NCBI GenBank assembly: GCA_004297625.1
Contig: SCTY01000042.1
Location: forward strand, 1-52,455
Reading direction: 5' to 3'
Source: Betaproteobacteria bacterium
Lineage (GTDB): Bacteria > Pseudomonadota > Gammaproteobacteria > Burkholderiales > SG8-39
Length of the DNA: 52,455 bases
Part shown: positions 38,998 to 47,829 of the stretch, piece after piece
How positions within the stretch are numbered: the first letter of the stretch is position 1
How the letters are laid out: every line of letters starts with the position of its first letter
Program-made: the position numbers and the translations under genes
The notes under the pieces: generated by a model
Seen by the model: the letters and a program-made list of their open reading frames with translations, nothing else
What the model was told of the DNA's origin: nothing
Database searches by the model: none

Positions 38998-39015
38998 GGT
39001 TCGCCTCGGCCGCTA

Positions 39016-39031
39016 TGTGGGCGCGCGAACA
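39016..39031 (+). promoter_or_regulatory. Variant 16-bp stress-island dyad
   Basis: TGTGGGCGCGCGAACA lies 35 bp before the ATG of the class A Crp-like gene. It shares the CGAACA right arm with sites at 13087 and 18846. Confidence 0.35.
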
Positions 39032-39066
39032 TACGCGCGTGCCCATTGCGCGCACACTCCGACGCG

Positions 39067-39786
39067 ATGCCCAGGCGCCTCAACCGCAGGCCGCGCAGCG
39101 ATGCGCCGGCGAACAGCGTGCTCGCGGCGCTGCCGCGCAAGGCGTACCTCGCGCTGCTTCCCGGCCTCGCTCCGGTCGCGCTCGTCTTCGGCGATGTGCT
39201 CTACGAGCCCGGCGAGGCGATTCGCGACGTTTACTTTCCAGGCAGGTCGGTGGTTTCGCTGCTCACGGTGGTCGACGGGCACGCCGCGCTCGAGGTCGGG
39301 CTGGTGGGTCGCGAAGGCATGGTTGGGATCCCGCTCGCCCTCGGCATCGGTATCTCGCCGGTGCGCGCCGTGGTGCAGGGCGCCGGGAGCGCGCTGCAAA
39401 TGAGCGCGGCCCGCTTTCGCAAGGCATTCGAGACCGGCCTGCCGGTCCAGCGCTCGCTGCACCGCTATACCTATGCGCTGATGGCGCAGATCACCCAGAC
39501 CGCAGCGTGCAACCGCTTCCACATGGTCGACGAGCGCCTTGCGCGCTGGCTGCTGATGACGCGCGACCGCCTGTGCTCGGGGGAATTCCACCTCACGCAC
39601 GAATTTCTCTCGCACATGCTCGGGGTGCGCCGCGTTGGCGTGACCGAGGCGGCCTTGGACCTGCAGGAGCGCGGGCTGATCGACTACAGCCGCGGCAACA
39701 TCCGGATCCTCGACCACGCGGGCCTGGAAGCCGCCTCCTGCAGCTGCTACGAGCTGGTCAGCGACCGCGCGCCCGCCAGCGCTTGA
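39067..39786 (+). CDS. Crp/Fnr-family transcription regulator, class A
   Basis: This 239-residue protein is closest to the class A member at 13129: SVLAALPRKAYLALLPGLAP, VLYEPGEAIRDVYFPGRSVV, VGREGMVGIPLALGIGISPV, TAACNRFHMVDERLARWLLM and HTHEFLSHMLGVRRVGVTEA-type helix-turn-helix, with the C-terminal ASCSCYELV. The recognition helix has RRVGVTEAA, so it lacks Glu at the CRP position. The ATG at 39067 is preferred to a TTG 21 bases upstream. It lies 46 bp before glgA in the same direction. Confidence 0.88.
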   Translation: MPRRLNRRPRSDAPANSVLAALPRKAYLALLPGLAPVALVFGDVLYEPGEAIRDVYFPGRSVVSLLTVVDGHAALEVGLVGREGMVGIPLALGIGISPVRAVVQGAGSALQMSAARFRKAFETGLPVQRSLHRYTYALMAQITQTAACNRFHMVDERLARWLLMTRDRLCSGEFHLTHEFLSHMLGVRRVGVTEAALDLQERGLIDYSRGNIRILDHAGLEAASCSCYELVSDRAPASA

Positions 39787-39832
39787 CCGCAGGCGCGATG
39801 CGCTTGAGCATTTGCTGACCGTGGCTGCCGAC

Positions 39833-41263
39833 ATGGCGCCTTCCATCGATAGCTCCGCGCGAGTGCTGTTCGTCACGCCGGAATGCGCGCCCATGACCAA
39901 GACCGGCGGTCTGGGCGACGTGAGCGCGGCGCTTCCCGAGGCGCTGCGCGCCGCCGGGATGGATGTACGCACCTTGCTGCCCGGTTACGAGGAAGTGCTC
40001 GGAGTAATGGCCCACGCGCAGTTGCGCGCGAGCGTGCGAGTCCTGGGCTTCGATTGCCGCCTGCTCGATGCGGGTGCGTTCATCGTTGTCGACTGTCCGG
40101 AGCTTTACGCGCGCGACGGCAGTCCCTACCAGAGCCGCGACGGCCGTGACTGGGACGACAACCCGGTGCGCTTCGGCGTGTTCTGCAAGCTCGCCGCGCT
40201 GCTCGCAACGCCGGACTCTCCCTTGGCCTGGCGCCCGGACCTCGTGCATTGCAACGACTGGCCGGCTGCGCTCGCTCCCGTCTACCTGCACGGCGAGCGA
40301 GAGCGCGCGGCGACGGTAATGACGGTGCACAACCTTGCATTCCAGGGCCTTTGCGACCCCGCGCTCGTCGGGCCGCTCGAGGTTCCAGCGTCGTACTTCA
40401 CTCCGGACGGGCTGGAGTTCTACGGGAAACTGTCGTTTCTGAAAGGCGGTCTCGTCTATGCCGACGCGCTGACTACCGTCAGCCCGACCTACGCGCGCGA
40501 GATTCAGACGCCCGATTTCGGCTCGGGGCTGGATGGCCTGCTGCGCCGGCGGCGCGACGTGCTCACCGGAATCCTGAACGGCATCGACACGCAGACGTGG
40601 AATCCGGCCACCGACGCACGCATTGCGCGCCGCTACGATGCCGGCAGACTGGAAGCCAAGGCCGAGAACAAGGCGGCGCTGCAGCGGCGCCTGCACCTTC
40701 CGGTGGACGAGGACCTGCCGCTGCTGGGAGCGGTCGGCCGGTTCACGCACCAGAAGGGAATCGACCTGCTCGCCGCCGCAGCCGATGAGCTCGTCGCGAT
40801 GCCGGCGCAGATCGTGGTGCTCGGCAAGGGAGAGCCCGAGCACCAGCGCGAATTGGCTGCGGTCGCAGCGCGCCACCCCGGCCGCGTCGCGGTCGCCATC
40901 GGCTTCAACGAGGACCTTGCCCACGCCATCGAGGCAGGGGCCGACGTGTTTCTGATGCCCTCGCGCTTCGAGCCGTGCGGACTCAACCAGATGTACAGCC
41001 AGCGCTACGGGACGCCGCCCGTGGCGCGCGCCACCGGCGGACTCGTCGATACGGTGATCGACGGCGTCACCGGATTTCTCTTCGAGAGCGCCGAAAGCGC
41101 GGCGCTCGTGGCGGCGGTGCGGCGCGCTCTCGCGGCGTACCGCGACCCGGCGCGCTGGACGAGGATCCAGCGCGCCGCGATGGCGCGCGATTTCAGTTGG
41201 GGAGAGGCCGCTCGTCGTTACGCAGATCTCTACCGCCGCCTAGCCACGGTGCCGCAGCGCTAG
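39833..41263 (+). CDS. glgA: Glycogen synthase
   Basis: This 476-residue GT5 enzyme transfers glucose from ADP-glucose to a growing alpha-1,4-glucan. The N-terminal VLFVTPECAPMTKTGGLGDV contains the ADP-glucose-binding K-T-G-G-L. Later blocks include LVHCNDWPAALAPVYLHGER, VMTVHNLAFQGLC, GILNGIDTQTWNPATDARIA, GRFTHQKGIDLLAAA and the catalytic-domain PSRFEPCGLNQMYSQRYGTP. The ATG at 39833 was preferred; an in-frame TTG at 39812 is possible. Its 3' end overlaps convergent glgC by 71 bp. Confidence 0.95.
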   Translation: MAPSIDSSARVLFVTPECAPMTKTGGLGDVSAALPEALRAAGMDVRTLLPGYEEVLGVMAHAQLRASVRVLGFDCRLLDAGAFIVVDCPELYARDGSPYQSRDGRDWDDNPVRFGVFCKLAALLATPDSPLAWRPDLVHCNDWPAALAPVYLHGERERAATVMTVHNLAFQGLCDPALVGPLEVPASYFTPDGLEFYGKLSFLKGGLVYADALTTVSPTYAREIQTPDFGSGLDGLLRRRRDVLTGILNGIDTQTWNPATDARIARRYDAGRLEAKAENKAALQRRLHLPVDEDLPLLGAVGRFTHQKGIDLLAAAADELVAMPAQIVVLGKGEPEHQRELAAVAARHPGRVAVAIGFNEDLAHAIEAGADVFLMPSRFEPCGLNQMYSQRYGTPPVARATGGLVDTVIDGVTGFLFESAESAALVAAVRRALAAYRDPARWTRIQRAAMARDFSWGEAARRYADLYRRLATVPQR

Positions 41264-42203
41264 CCGGCGTTTCAAGGTCGGCTTTCGCGTCGTCCTTCCA
41301 GCCCTTGATCCGGGCGAGCAGCGCGGCGTCGTACTCGCCGCGGATCGGCCAGCGGCGGTTCCACAGGTTGAAGCGCGGGCGCTGTCCCATCGCATCTTGC
41401 TGCGCTGCGGCGAGCGCGGTCAGCGTGCCGACGTCGCGCCAGTAGGCCCGCTCTTCGAATTCCTGCACTCCGGGCACGCGGTTCTCGGCGAAGTCGTAGG
41501 CGTAAACGCGCGCGGTCTCGCAAAGCCGCGGCAGCACGTCGCGGCCGAAATCGGTGTCGCCGCGGCTGCGCGCTTCGTGCAACGCCTTCTCGAGCACGCG
41601 CGGATCGAACACGTAGTTGCCCATGGAAGCATAGGCGCACGCCGGGTTGCGGGGGATGGGCCTGGCGCGCTGCGGCTTCTCGCGGAACTCGCGCACGCGG
41701 CCGTCGGCTTCCGTCGACACGATGCCGAAGGACGACGCTCTGTCGAGAGGCACCGCGAGCGCCGAAACCGTGACATCGGCCTGGCGGCTGCGATGGAAGT
41801 CCACCATCTGGCGCACGTCCATTCGGTATACGTGATCGGCCGCGAAGACCGCGACGACGTCGGGAGAATGCGCCTGCAGCAGATCGAGGTATTGGTAGAC
41901 CGCGTCGGCAGTGCCCTTGAACTGGCCGTCGAAAGTGTTCGAGCGCGGCAGCAGCACCTTGATCGTCCCCTCGTCGGCGAACCACGGCGCCCACGCCACG
42001 GCGATGTGGCGCATGAGCGATTCGGGCTTGTACTGCGCGAGGACGTAGAGGGTGGAAATTTTCGAGTTGACCAGGTTGCTCAGCACGAAGTCGACGATGC
42101 GGTAGCCGTTGGCAAACGGCAGCGCGGGCTTCGCGTGCTCGGCGGTCAGCGGGTAGAGCCGCGAACCCTCCCCGCCAGCGAGGACCAGGGCAACGATTTT
42201 CAT
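41193..42203 (-). CDS. glgC: Short glucose-1-phosphate adenylyltransferase (ADP-glucose pyrophosphorylase)
   Basis: This 336-residue protein makes ADP-glucose. The nucleotidyltransferase domain is complete: VALVLAGGEGSRLYPLTAEH, KPALPFANGYRIVDFVLSN, FKGTADAVYQYLDLLQ, FAADHVYRMDVRQMVDFHR, VREFREKPQRARPIPRNPAC and YWRDVGTLTALAAAQQD. After FNLWNRRWPIRGEYDAAL it ends in about 40 residues of unfamiliar tail. The C-terminal left-handed beta-helix of about 90-110 residues found in typical 400-430-residue GlgC, used for oligomerisation and allostery, is absent. The last 71 bases overlap the end of glgA. Confidence 0.88.
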   Translation of the reverse strand: MKIVALVLAGGEGSRLYPLTAEHAKPALPFANGYRIVDFVLSNLVNSKISTLYVLAQYKPESLMRHIAVAWAPWFADEGTIKVLLPRSNTFDGQFKGTADAVYQYLDLLQAHSPDVVAVFAADHVYRMDVRQMVDFHRSRQADVTVSALAVPLDRASSFGIVSTEADGRVREFREKPQRARPIPRNPACAYASMGNYVFDPRVLEKALHEARSRGDTDFGRDVLPRLCETARVYAYDFAENRVPGVQEFEERAYWRDVGTLTALAAAQQDAMGQRPRFNLWNRRWPIRGEYDAALLARIKGWKDDAKADLETPASAAAPWLGGGRDLRNDERPLPN

Positions 42204-42424
42204 GTGTGTTCGGCCTTTGTTTCGAGAAGGAGAGGTTTCTTCTTGATGTGCGGCGATGATATTGGGTAGTGTTAATAGCGACTATCGCCCGGACTTGATT
42301 CATGAGGTAGCGCCGTTCCGACCCGCTGTAGTCGGCCCGCGACAGGAAATTCAATCGCCGGCGATAGTGGAGCGCTGCGCGCGCGACCTACCATGCCCGC
42401 GTCCCGTCCTACGAAGACGCGCTC

Positions 42425-43039
42425 ATGCCTGCAAAACCTACCCGCTGGACGATCGCCGCCGCAGGCGCCGCGTTGATCTTCGCATCCGGCGAAGCGCTCG
42501 CGCCCGCGGACCCGGGCGTCGCGCTGGCCTGTGCGGGCGCCGGGCCGCTCGCGGCGGCGGCGATCGAGCAGGCTTCTCCCCCCGATCCCGCGCAGCGCGT
42601 CCTCGTCAAGTATCTTTCGCGCCGTTTCGCCATCGCAGCCGAAGCCACCGAGCGCATGGTGCAGGCCGCGGATCGCGCGGCCACCGAGGTCGGGCTCGAT
42701 CCGCTGCTCGTGCTTGCGGTGATCTCCATCGAGTCGCGCTTCAATCCCATCGCGGAGAGCTCGATGGGCGCCAAGGGGTTGATGCAGATCATCCCGAAGT
42801 ACCACCGCGCCCGGCTCGACGCGCTCGGCGGCGAAGATTCGGTGCTCGATCCGGAGAGCAACATCCTCCTGGGGGCGCAGATCCTCCAGGAATACGTGCG
42901 CCGCACCGGCACGCTGGAGGCGGGCCTCCAGTACTACAACGGCGCGTTCTCCGACGCGTCGGCGCAGTACGCGCAAAAAGTGATGGCCGAGCGTGAGCGC
43001 CTCGAGCAGGTCGTGCGCTCGAGAGGCAGAACGTCATGA
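42425..43039 (+). CDS. Lytic transglycosylase (SLT domain)
   Basis: This 204-residue protein has an N-terminal hydrophobic segment (about 8-30) that is probably a signal peptide or anchor. An SLT domain follows: the catalytic Glu in VLAVISIESRFNPIAESSMG, AKGLMQIIPKYHRARL and LGAQILQEYVRRTGTLEAGL, with YNGAFSDASAQYAQKV near the end. It cleaves peptidoglycan glycan strands with anhydro ring formation. It is flanked by glgC (divergent) and glgX. Confidence 0.85.
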   Translation: MPAKPTRWTIAAAGAALIFASGEALAPADPGVALACAGAGPLAAAAIEQASPPDPAQRVLVKYLSRRFAIAAEATERMVQAADRAATEVGLDPLLVLAVISIESRFNPIAESSMGAKGLMQIIPKYHRARLDALGGEDSVLDPESNILLGAQILQEYVRRTGTLEAGLQYYNGAFSDASAQYAQKVMAERERLEQVVRSRGRTS

Positions 43040-43172
43040 AGCGTCTCGCCGTCGGTCCAGGACAGCTTCGGCGCCAGCACGACGGGAGCTGGCGCACCAA
43101 CGGCTGCCGCCCGGTTCAGTCCGCGCGGGTCATTTCCGCGTAAACGGGAAATTGGCGTAATTTACCGGCGGA

Positions 43173-45239
43173 GTGGAAGCCCCCGCCCGCACCGTCGTCG
43201 CGCGCAGCACCGTCTGGCGCGGCCGCCCCTATCCTCCCGGAGCCACCTGGGATGGGTCCGGGGTCAACTTCGCGCTGTTCTCCAAGCACGCCGAGCGCGT
43301 GGAGCTGTGCCTGTTCGACCCGAAAGGGCGCAGGGAGCTCGAGCGCATCGAGCTGCGCGACCGCACCGACTTCGTCTGGCATTGCTACCTGCCCGAGGCG
43401 CGCCCCGGCCAGCTCTACGGCTACCGCGTCTACGGGCCGCACCACCCCGACGCCGGGCACCGCTTCGATCCGGGCAAGGTGCTGCTCGATCCCTACGCGA
43501 AGCTCATCCGGGGAAAGATTTCGGCCGGCCTGGGGCGCTGCCAGGTCGTCGACACGGCGTTCAGCTGGGGCGACGATCGGCCGCCGCGCATCCCGTGGCA
43601 GGACACGGTGATCTACGAGGTGCACGTGAAGGGCTTCACGCAGCTGCATCCGGAGGTGCCTGAGCAGCTGCGCGGCACCTACGCCGGTCTCGCCACCGCG
43701 CCGGTGATCGGCCACCTGAAAGCGCTCGGCGTTACGGCGGTCGAGCTGCTGCCCGTGCACGGCTTCGTCGACGAAAAGCGCCTGCTGCAGCACGGGCTGC
43801 GCAACTACTGGGGCTACAACGGCATCGGCTTCTTCGCGCCGGAGCTGCGCTACTCGGCGAGCGGCACGCTCGGCGAGTTCAAGACCATGGTGAAGAAGCT
43901 CCACGAAGCGGGCATCGAAGTGATCCTCGACGTCGTCTACAACCATACCGGCGAAGGCGATCACACCGGGCCGACGCTCAGCTTCCGGGGCATCGACAAC
44001 TTCGTCTATTACCGGCTCGATCCGTCGCAGCCGCGGCGCTATCTCGACACCGCCGGCACCGGCAACAGCTTCAATGCCGCGCACCGCGTGGTGCTCACGC
44101 TCATCATGGACAGCCTGCGCTACTGGGTGCAGGAGATGCATGTCGACGGCTTTCGCTTCGACCTCGCCTCGACGCTCGCGCGCAGCGCCGGCAACGTGTT
44201 CGACCGCAACGGCGCGTTCCTGTCCGCGGTGCGCCAGGATCCGGTGATCTCGCAAGTGAAGCTGATCACCGAGCCGTGGGACCTCGCCGAGGGCGGCTAC
44301 CAGCTCGGCAATTTTCCGCCGGGCTGGGCGGAATGGAACGACAAGTACCGCGACGCGGTGCGCTCGTACTGGAAGGGCGAGGGCGGCATCATCGGCGAGC
44401 TCGCGTCGCGCCTCTCCGGCTCGAGCGACATCTTCCAGCGCACCGGGCGCGGGCCCACGGCGAGCATCAACTTCGTCACCGCGCACGACGGCTTCACGCT
44501 GCACGACCTGGTGAGCTACAACGACAAGCACAACGAGGCGAACCTCGAAGGCAACCGCGACGGCTCGGACAACAACCGCAGCTGGAACTGCGGCGTGGAG
44601 GGCCCGAGCGACGAGCCGCACGTGCGCGCGCTGCGCGAGCGGCAGAAGCGCAACTTCCTCGCGACGCTGTTTTTCTCGCAGGGCGTGCCGATGCTCGTCG
44701 CGGGCGACGAAATGGGGCGCACGCAGCACGGCAACAACAACGCCTATTGCCACGACAGCGAGCTCGCCTGGGTCGACTGGCAGCTCGACGCGGACGCGCG
44801 CGCGCTGATGCGCTTCGTTGCGCAGCTCATCGGGCTGCGCAACGCGCATCCGCTATTCCGCAGGCGCACCTACTTTCGCGGCCGCGCGGTGCGCGACCCG
44901 GAAATGAAAGATATCTCGTGGCTCTCGAGCGACGGCCGGGAGATGAGCGACCATGACTGGAGCAAGAGCTTCGCCCGCTCGCTCGGCGTGCTGACCTCGG
45001 GCCGCGGGCTCACCGAGCGCGACGAGCTGGCGCGCCTGGTCGAGGACGACGACCTGCTGCTGCTGATGAATGCGCACGACGAGCCGATCGGCTTCGTGCT
45101 GCCTGCGGGCGACTGGGAGCTGCTGCTCGACACCGGCGAGCAAAGCTTCGCCAAGTCCGGGAGCTATCCGCTGCAGGCGCGTTCCCTCGCGCTGCTCGTC
45201 AAACCCAACAGGTCAGGCCAAGCTCGAACGGGTGCGTGA
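43173..45239 (+). CDS. glgX: Glycogen debranching enzyme
   Basis: This 688-residue GH13 enzyme cleaves alpha-1,6 branches of phosphorylase-limit glycogen. It has the N-terminal CBM48-like domain (TWDGSGVNFALFSKHAERVE), IYEVHVKGFTQLHPEVPEQL, the LDVVYNHTGEGDH region, the nucleophile Asp in VDGFRFDLAST, the acid/base Glu in LITEPWDLAEGGYQLGNFP, and the third Asp in FVTAHDGFTLHDLVSYNDKH. The start is a GTG at 43173-43175. Its 3' end overlaps convergent phosphorylase by 41 bp. Confidence 0.96.
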   Translation: MEAPARTVVARSTVWRGRPYPPGATWDGSGVNFALFSKHAERVELCLFDPKGRRELERIELRDRTDFVWHCYLPEARPGQLYGYRVYGPHHPDAGHRFDPGKVLLDPYAKLIRGKISAGLGRCQVVDTAFSWGDDRPPRIPWQDTVIYEVHVKGFTQLHPEVPEQLRGTYAGLATAPVIGHLKALGVTAVELLPVHGFVDEKRLLQHGLRNYWGYNGIGFFAPELRYSASGTLGEFKTMVKKLHEAGIEVILDVVYNHTGEGDHTGPTLSFRGIDNFVYYRLDPSQPRRYLDTAGTGNSFNAAHRVVLTLIMDSLRYWVQEMHVDGFRFDLASTLARSAGNVFDRNGAFLSAVRQDPVISQVKLITEPWDLAEGGYQLGNFPPGWAEWNDKYRDAVRSYWKGEGGIIGELASRLSGSSDIFQRTGRGPTASINFVTAHDGFTLHDLVSYNDKHNEANLEGNRDGSDNNRSWNCGVEGPSDEPHVRALRERQKRNFLATLFFSQGVPMLVAGDEMGRTQHGNNNAYCHDSELAWVDWQLDADARALMRFVAQLIGLRNAHPLFRRRTYFRGRAVRDPEMKDISWLSSDGREMSDHDWSKSFARSLGVLTSGRGLTERDELARLVEDDDLLLLMNAHDEPIGFVLPAGDWELLLDTGEQSFAKSGSYPLQARSLALLVKPNRSGQARTGA

Positions 45240-47748
45240 GCAGCTCGTGCCGCGGGAACACGCGGATGCGGTAGTCGAGGCGCCCGGCGAGCCCGGGCTT
45301 GAGGTCCAGGCGGTAGCGGTGCTCGCCGCTCTCGAGAACGCCCTCGGGCGCGCACTCGTGGCTGTGCTGCACCAGCGGGGACTCGCGCATGCCGCGCGTG
45401 AGGAGCAGCTCCACGCACACGTCGCTCGGCGCGAGGCCGTTCAGCCTGACGGCGATCTCCACCGGGATCGACTCGCCGAACTGGATGCGCGTTTTCGGGG
45501 TGTCGAGCCTGCGCGCGGCGACTCCCGGCCACGCGGCGCGCACCCTGGCTTTCCATTGCGCGAGCGTCTTCGCCGCCTGGTAGCCGGCTTCGCTGTACTT
45601 GCGCCCTTGGCGTGACGCCGGCAGGTAATACTTCGAGACGTATTCGCCGAGCATGCGGGAAGCGTCGTAGCGCGGCAGCAGCGATGCCATCGAGCGCTTG
45701 GCGATGCGGATCCACTCCGGCGAGTAGCCGCCGTTGGAGCGCGCGTAGTAGAGCGGCACGACGCGGTCTTGCAGGATTTCGTAGAGCGTGCGCGCCTCTT
45801 CCCGGTCGCGCCGGTGCGGATCGAGATCCGGGGAAGCCGGCTTGATCGCGAAGCCGTTGTCGCCGTCATAGCCTTCGTCCCACCAGCCGTCCAGGATCGA
45901 CAGGTTGATGACGCCGTTCATGCCGGCTTTCATGCCCGAAGTGCCCGAGGCTTCGAGCGGGTGCACCGGGTTGTTCAGCCACACGTCCACGCCCGACACC
46001 AGGCGCCGCGCGATGTGCAGGTCGTAGCCTTCGAGGAAAAGGATCCTGCCTTCGAACTCGGGTGCCTGCGACATCTGCGCGATTGCGCGGATCAGGTCCT
46101 GGCCCGGCTCGTCGGCCGGATGCGCCTTGCCCGAGAAGAGAAACAGCACCGGGCGCTCCTTGTCGCCGACGATGCGCTTCAGGCGCTCGAGGTCGTTGAA
46201 GAGCAGCGTCGCGCGCTTGTACGTGGCAAAGCGCCGGCCGAAGCCGATGGTGAGCACGTTCGGCTTCGCCGGGTCGGCGTAGCGCAGCAGGCGCTCGAGA
46301 TGCGATTCGCTGCCGTGGTTGCGCGTGTGCTGCGCGGCGAAGCGGTGGCGCACCATGTGCAGCATGCGCGCCTTGATGTCCTGGCGCACGCTCCAGAAGA
46401 TGTGATCCGGAATGTCGCGGATCTTCTCCCAGATTCCCGGATAGCCGAGCCGGTGCATCCAGCCGACGCCCAGAAAGCGGTCGAGCACCTCGCCCCATTC
46501 CGGCGCGAGGAAGGTCGCGACGTGCACTCCGTTGGTGATGTAGCCGACGGGATTTTCTTCCGGCGATACCTGCGGCCAGAAGTTGTGCAGCAGCCGCTGC
46601 GACACGCCGCCGTGGATCCGCGATACGCCGTTGTTGTGCCGCGAGGCGCGCAGCGCGAGCGCCGTCATGTTGAAGTCGCCGCCCGAGGGCGGACGCGCGA
46701 GCGCCGCCACTTTGTCGGGCGCGCCGAGCTCCGGGAAGCAGCTGCGCAGATACGGAATCACGGTGGCGTCGGGAAACTGGTCGTGCCCGGCGGGCACCGG
46801 CGTGTGCGTCGTGAAGACCGTGTTCGAGGCCACTGCCTCGATCGCCGCCTCCTCGGCCAGGCCCTCGTTCACCAGCGCGCGCACCCGCTCGAGCACGAGG
46901 AAGGCGGCATGGCCCTCGTTGATATGCCAGACGCTCGGGCGCAGCTCCATCGCCGCGAGCGCCCGCATGCCGCCCACGCCGAGCACGATTTCCTGCTCGA
47001 GGCGCGTGGTGCGGTCCCCGCCGTAGAGACGATGCGCGATGTCGCGGTCGCGCTCGGCGTTTTCCGGCAGGTCGGTGTCGAGGAGAAAGAGCGACACGTG
47101 CCCGATGCGCGCCTGCCACACCTTCACGAGCAGCTTGCGCGCCGGCAAATCGAGCTCCACGACGAGCTCGGGGCCGTCCTTGCGCTTCACCGGCTGGATC
47201 GGCAGGTCGTCGAACTCCGAGTCGTAGTACTCGGCGCGCTGACGTCCTTCGCCGTCGATCGTCTGCGTGAAGTAGCCCTGCCGGTAGAGAAGCCCCACCG
47301 CTACGAAGGGCAGCTGGAAGTCGCTCGCCGCCTTGCAGTGGTCGCCCGCCAGAATGCCGAGCCCCCCCGAGTAGATCGGCAGGCTTTCGTGCACGCCGAA
47401 CTCCGCGCAGAAATACGCGACCAGGTCCTCGCGCGCCACGGCGCCTGAGTTCTGCTTGAACGGCGGCTCGGCGTGATAGGCGTCGAACGCCGCGAGCACC
47501 CGGGTCAGGCTGTCCAGGAATGCCGGGTCGGTGGCCGCGTCGATCAGGCGCTGCTCGTCGATGCGCTTGAGCAGCGCCTTTGGGCTGTGGCCCACGGCTT
47601 CCCACAGCGCCGGGTTCAGCTTGGCGAACAGCGCCCGCGTCGGGCGGTCCCAGCTGTACCAGAGGTTGTTGGCAAGCTCCTCGAGACGCGCGAGGCGCTT
47701 GGGAATACGGGGATTAACCTCGAGGAAGTAACGGGTTACGGAAGGCAT
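45199..47748 (-). CDS. glgP: Alpha-glucan phosphorylase
   Basis: This 849-residue GT35 enzyme breaks alpha-1,4-glucan with phosphate to glucose-1-phosphate. It begins with RLEELANNLWYSWDRPTRAL and has the PLP-lysine region EASGTSGMKAGMNGVINLSI near 600, and the preceding LNNPVHPLEASGTSGMK. It belongs to the longer GlgP/MalP-like alpha-glucan phosphorylase group (TIGR02094-type) with a C-terminal domain that extends beyond residue 720. The ATG at 47746-47748 follows no strong Shine-Dalgarno. Confidence 0.92.
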   Translation of the reverse strand: MPSVTRYFLEVNPRIPKRLARLEELANNLWYSWDRPTRALFAKLNPALWEAVGHSPKALLKRIDEQRLIDAATDPAFLDSLTRVLAAFDAYHAEPPFKQNSGAVAREDLVAYFCAEFGVHESLPIYSGGLGILAGDHCKAASDFQLPFVAVGLLYRQGYFTQTIDGEGRQRAEYYDSEFDDLPIQPVKRKDGPELVVELDLPARKLLVKVWQARIGHVSLFLLDTDLPENAERDRDIAHRLYGGDRTTRLEQEIVLGVGGMRALAAMELRPSVWHINEGHAAFLVLERVRALVNEGLAEEAAIEAVASNTVFTTHTPVPAGHDQFPDATVIPYLRSCFPELGAPDKVAALARPPSGGDFNMTALALRASRHNNGVSRIHGGVSQRLLHNFWPQVSPEENPVGYITNGVHVATFLAPEWGEVLDRFLGVGWMHRLGYPGIWEKIRDIPDHIFWSVRQDIKARMLHMVRHRFAAQHTRNHGSESHLERLLRYADPAKPNVLTIGFGRRFATYKRATLLFNDLERLKRIVGDKERPVLFLFSGKAHPADEPGQDLIRAIAQMSQAPEFEGRILFLEGYDLHIARRLVSGVDVWLNNPVHPLEASGTSGMKAGMNGVINLSILDGWWDEGYDGDNGFAIKPASPDLDPHRRDREEARTLYEILQDRVVPLYYARSNGGYSPEWIRIAKRSMASLLPRYDASRMLGEYVSKYYLPASRQGRKYSEAGYQAAKTLAQWKARVRAAWPGVAARRLDTPKTRIQFGESIPVEIAVRLNGLAPSDVCVELLLTRGMRESPLVQHSHECAPEGVLESGEHRYRLDLKPGLAGRLDYRIRVFPRHELLTHPFELGLTCWV

Positions 47749-47829
47749 CGGTTTGCCGCGGCGGCTCTTTCAAGCTTGCCTGCACCCCCGCGCAATGGCG
47801 GATTCTACCGAAGGATTGTGTACCGAACT

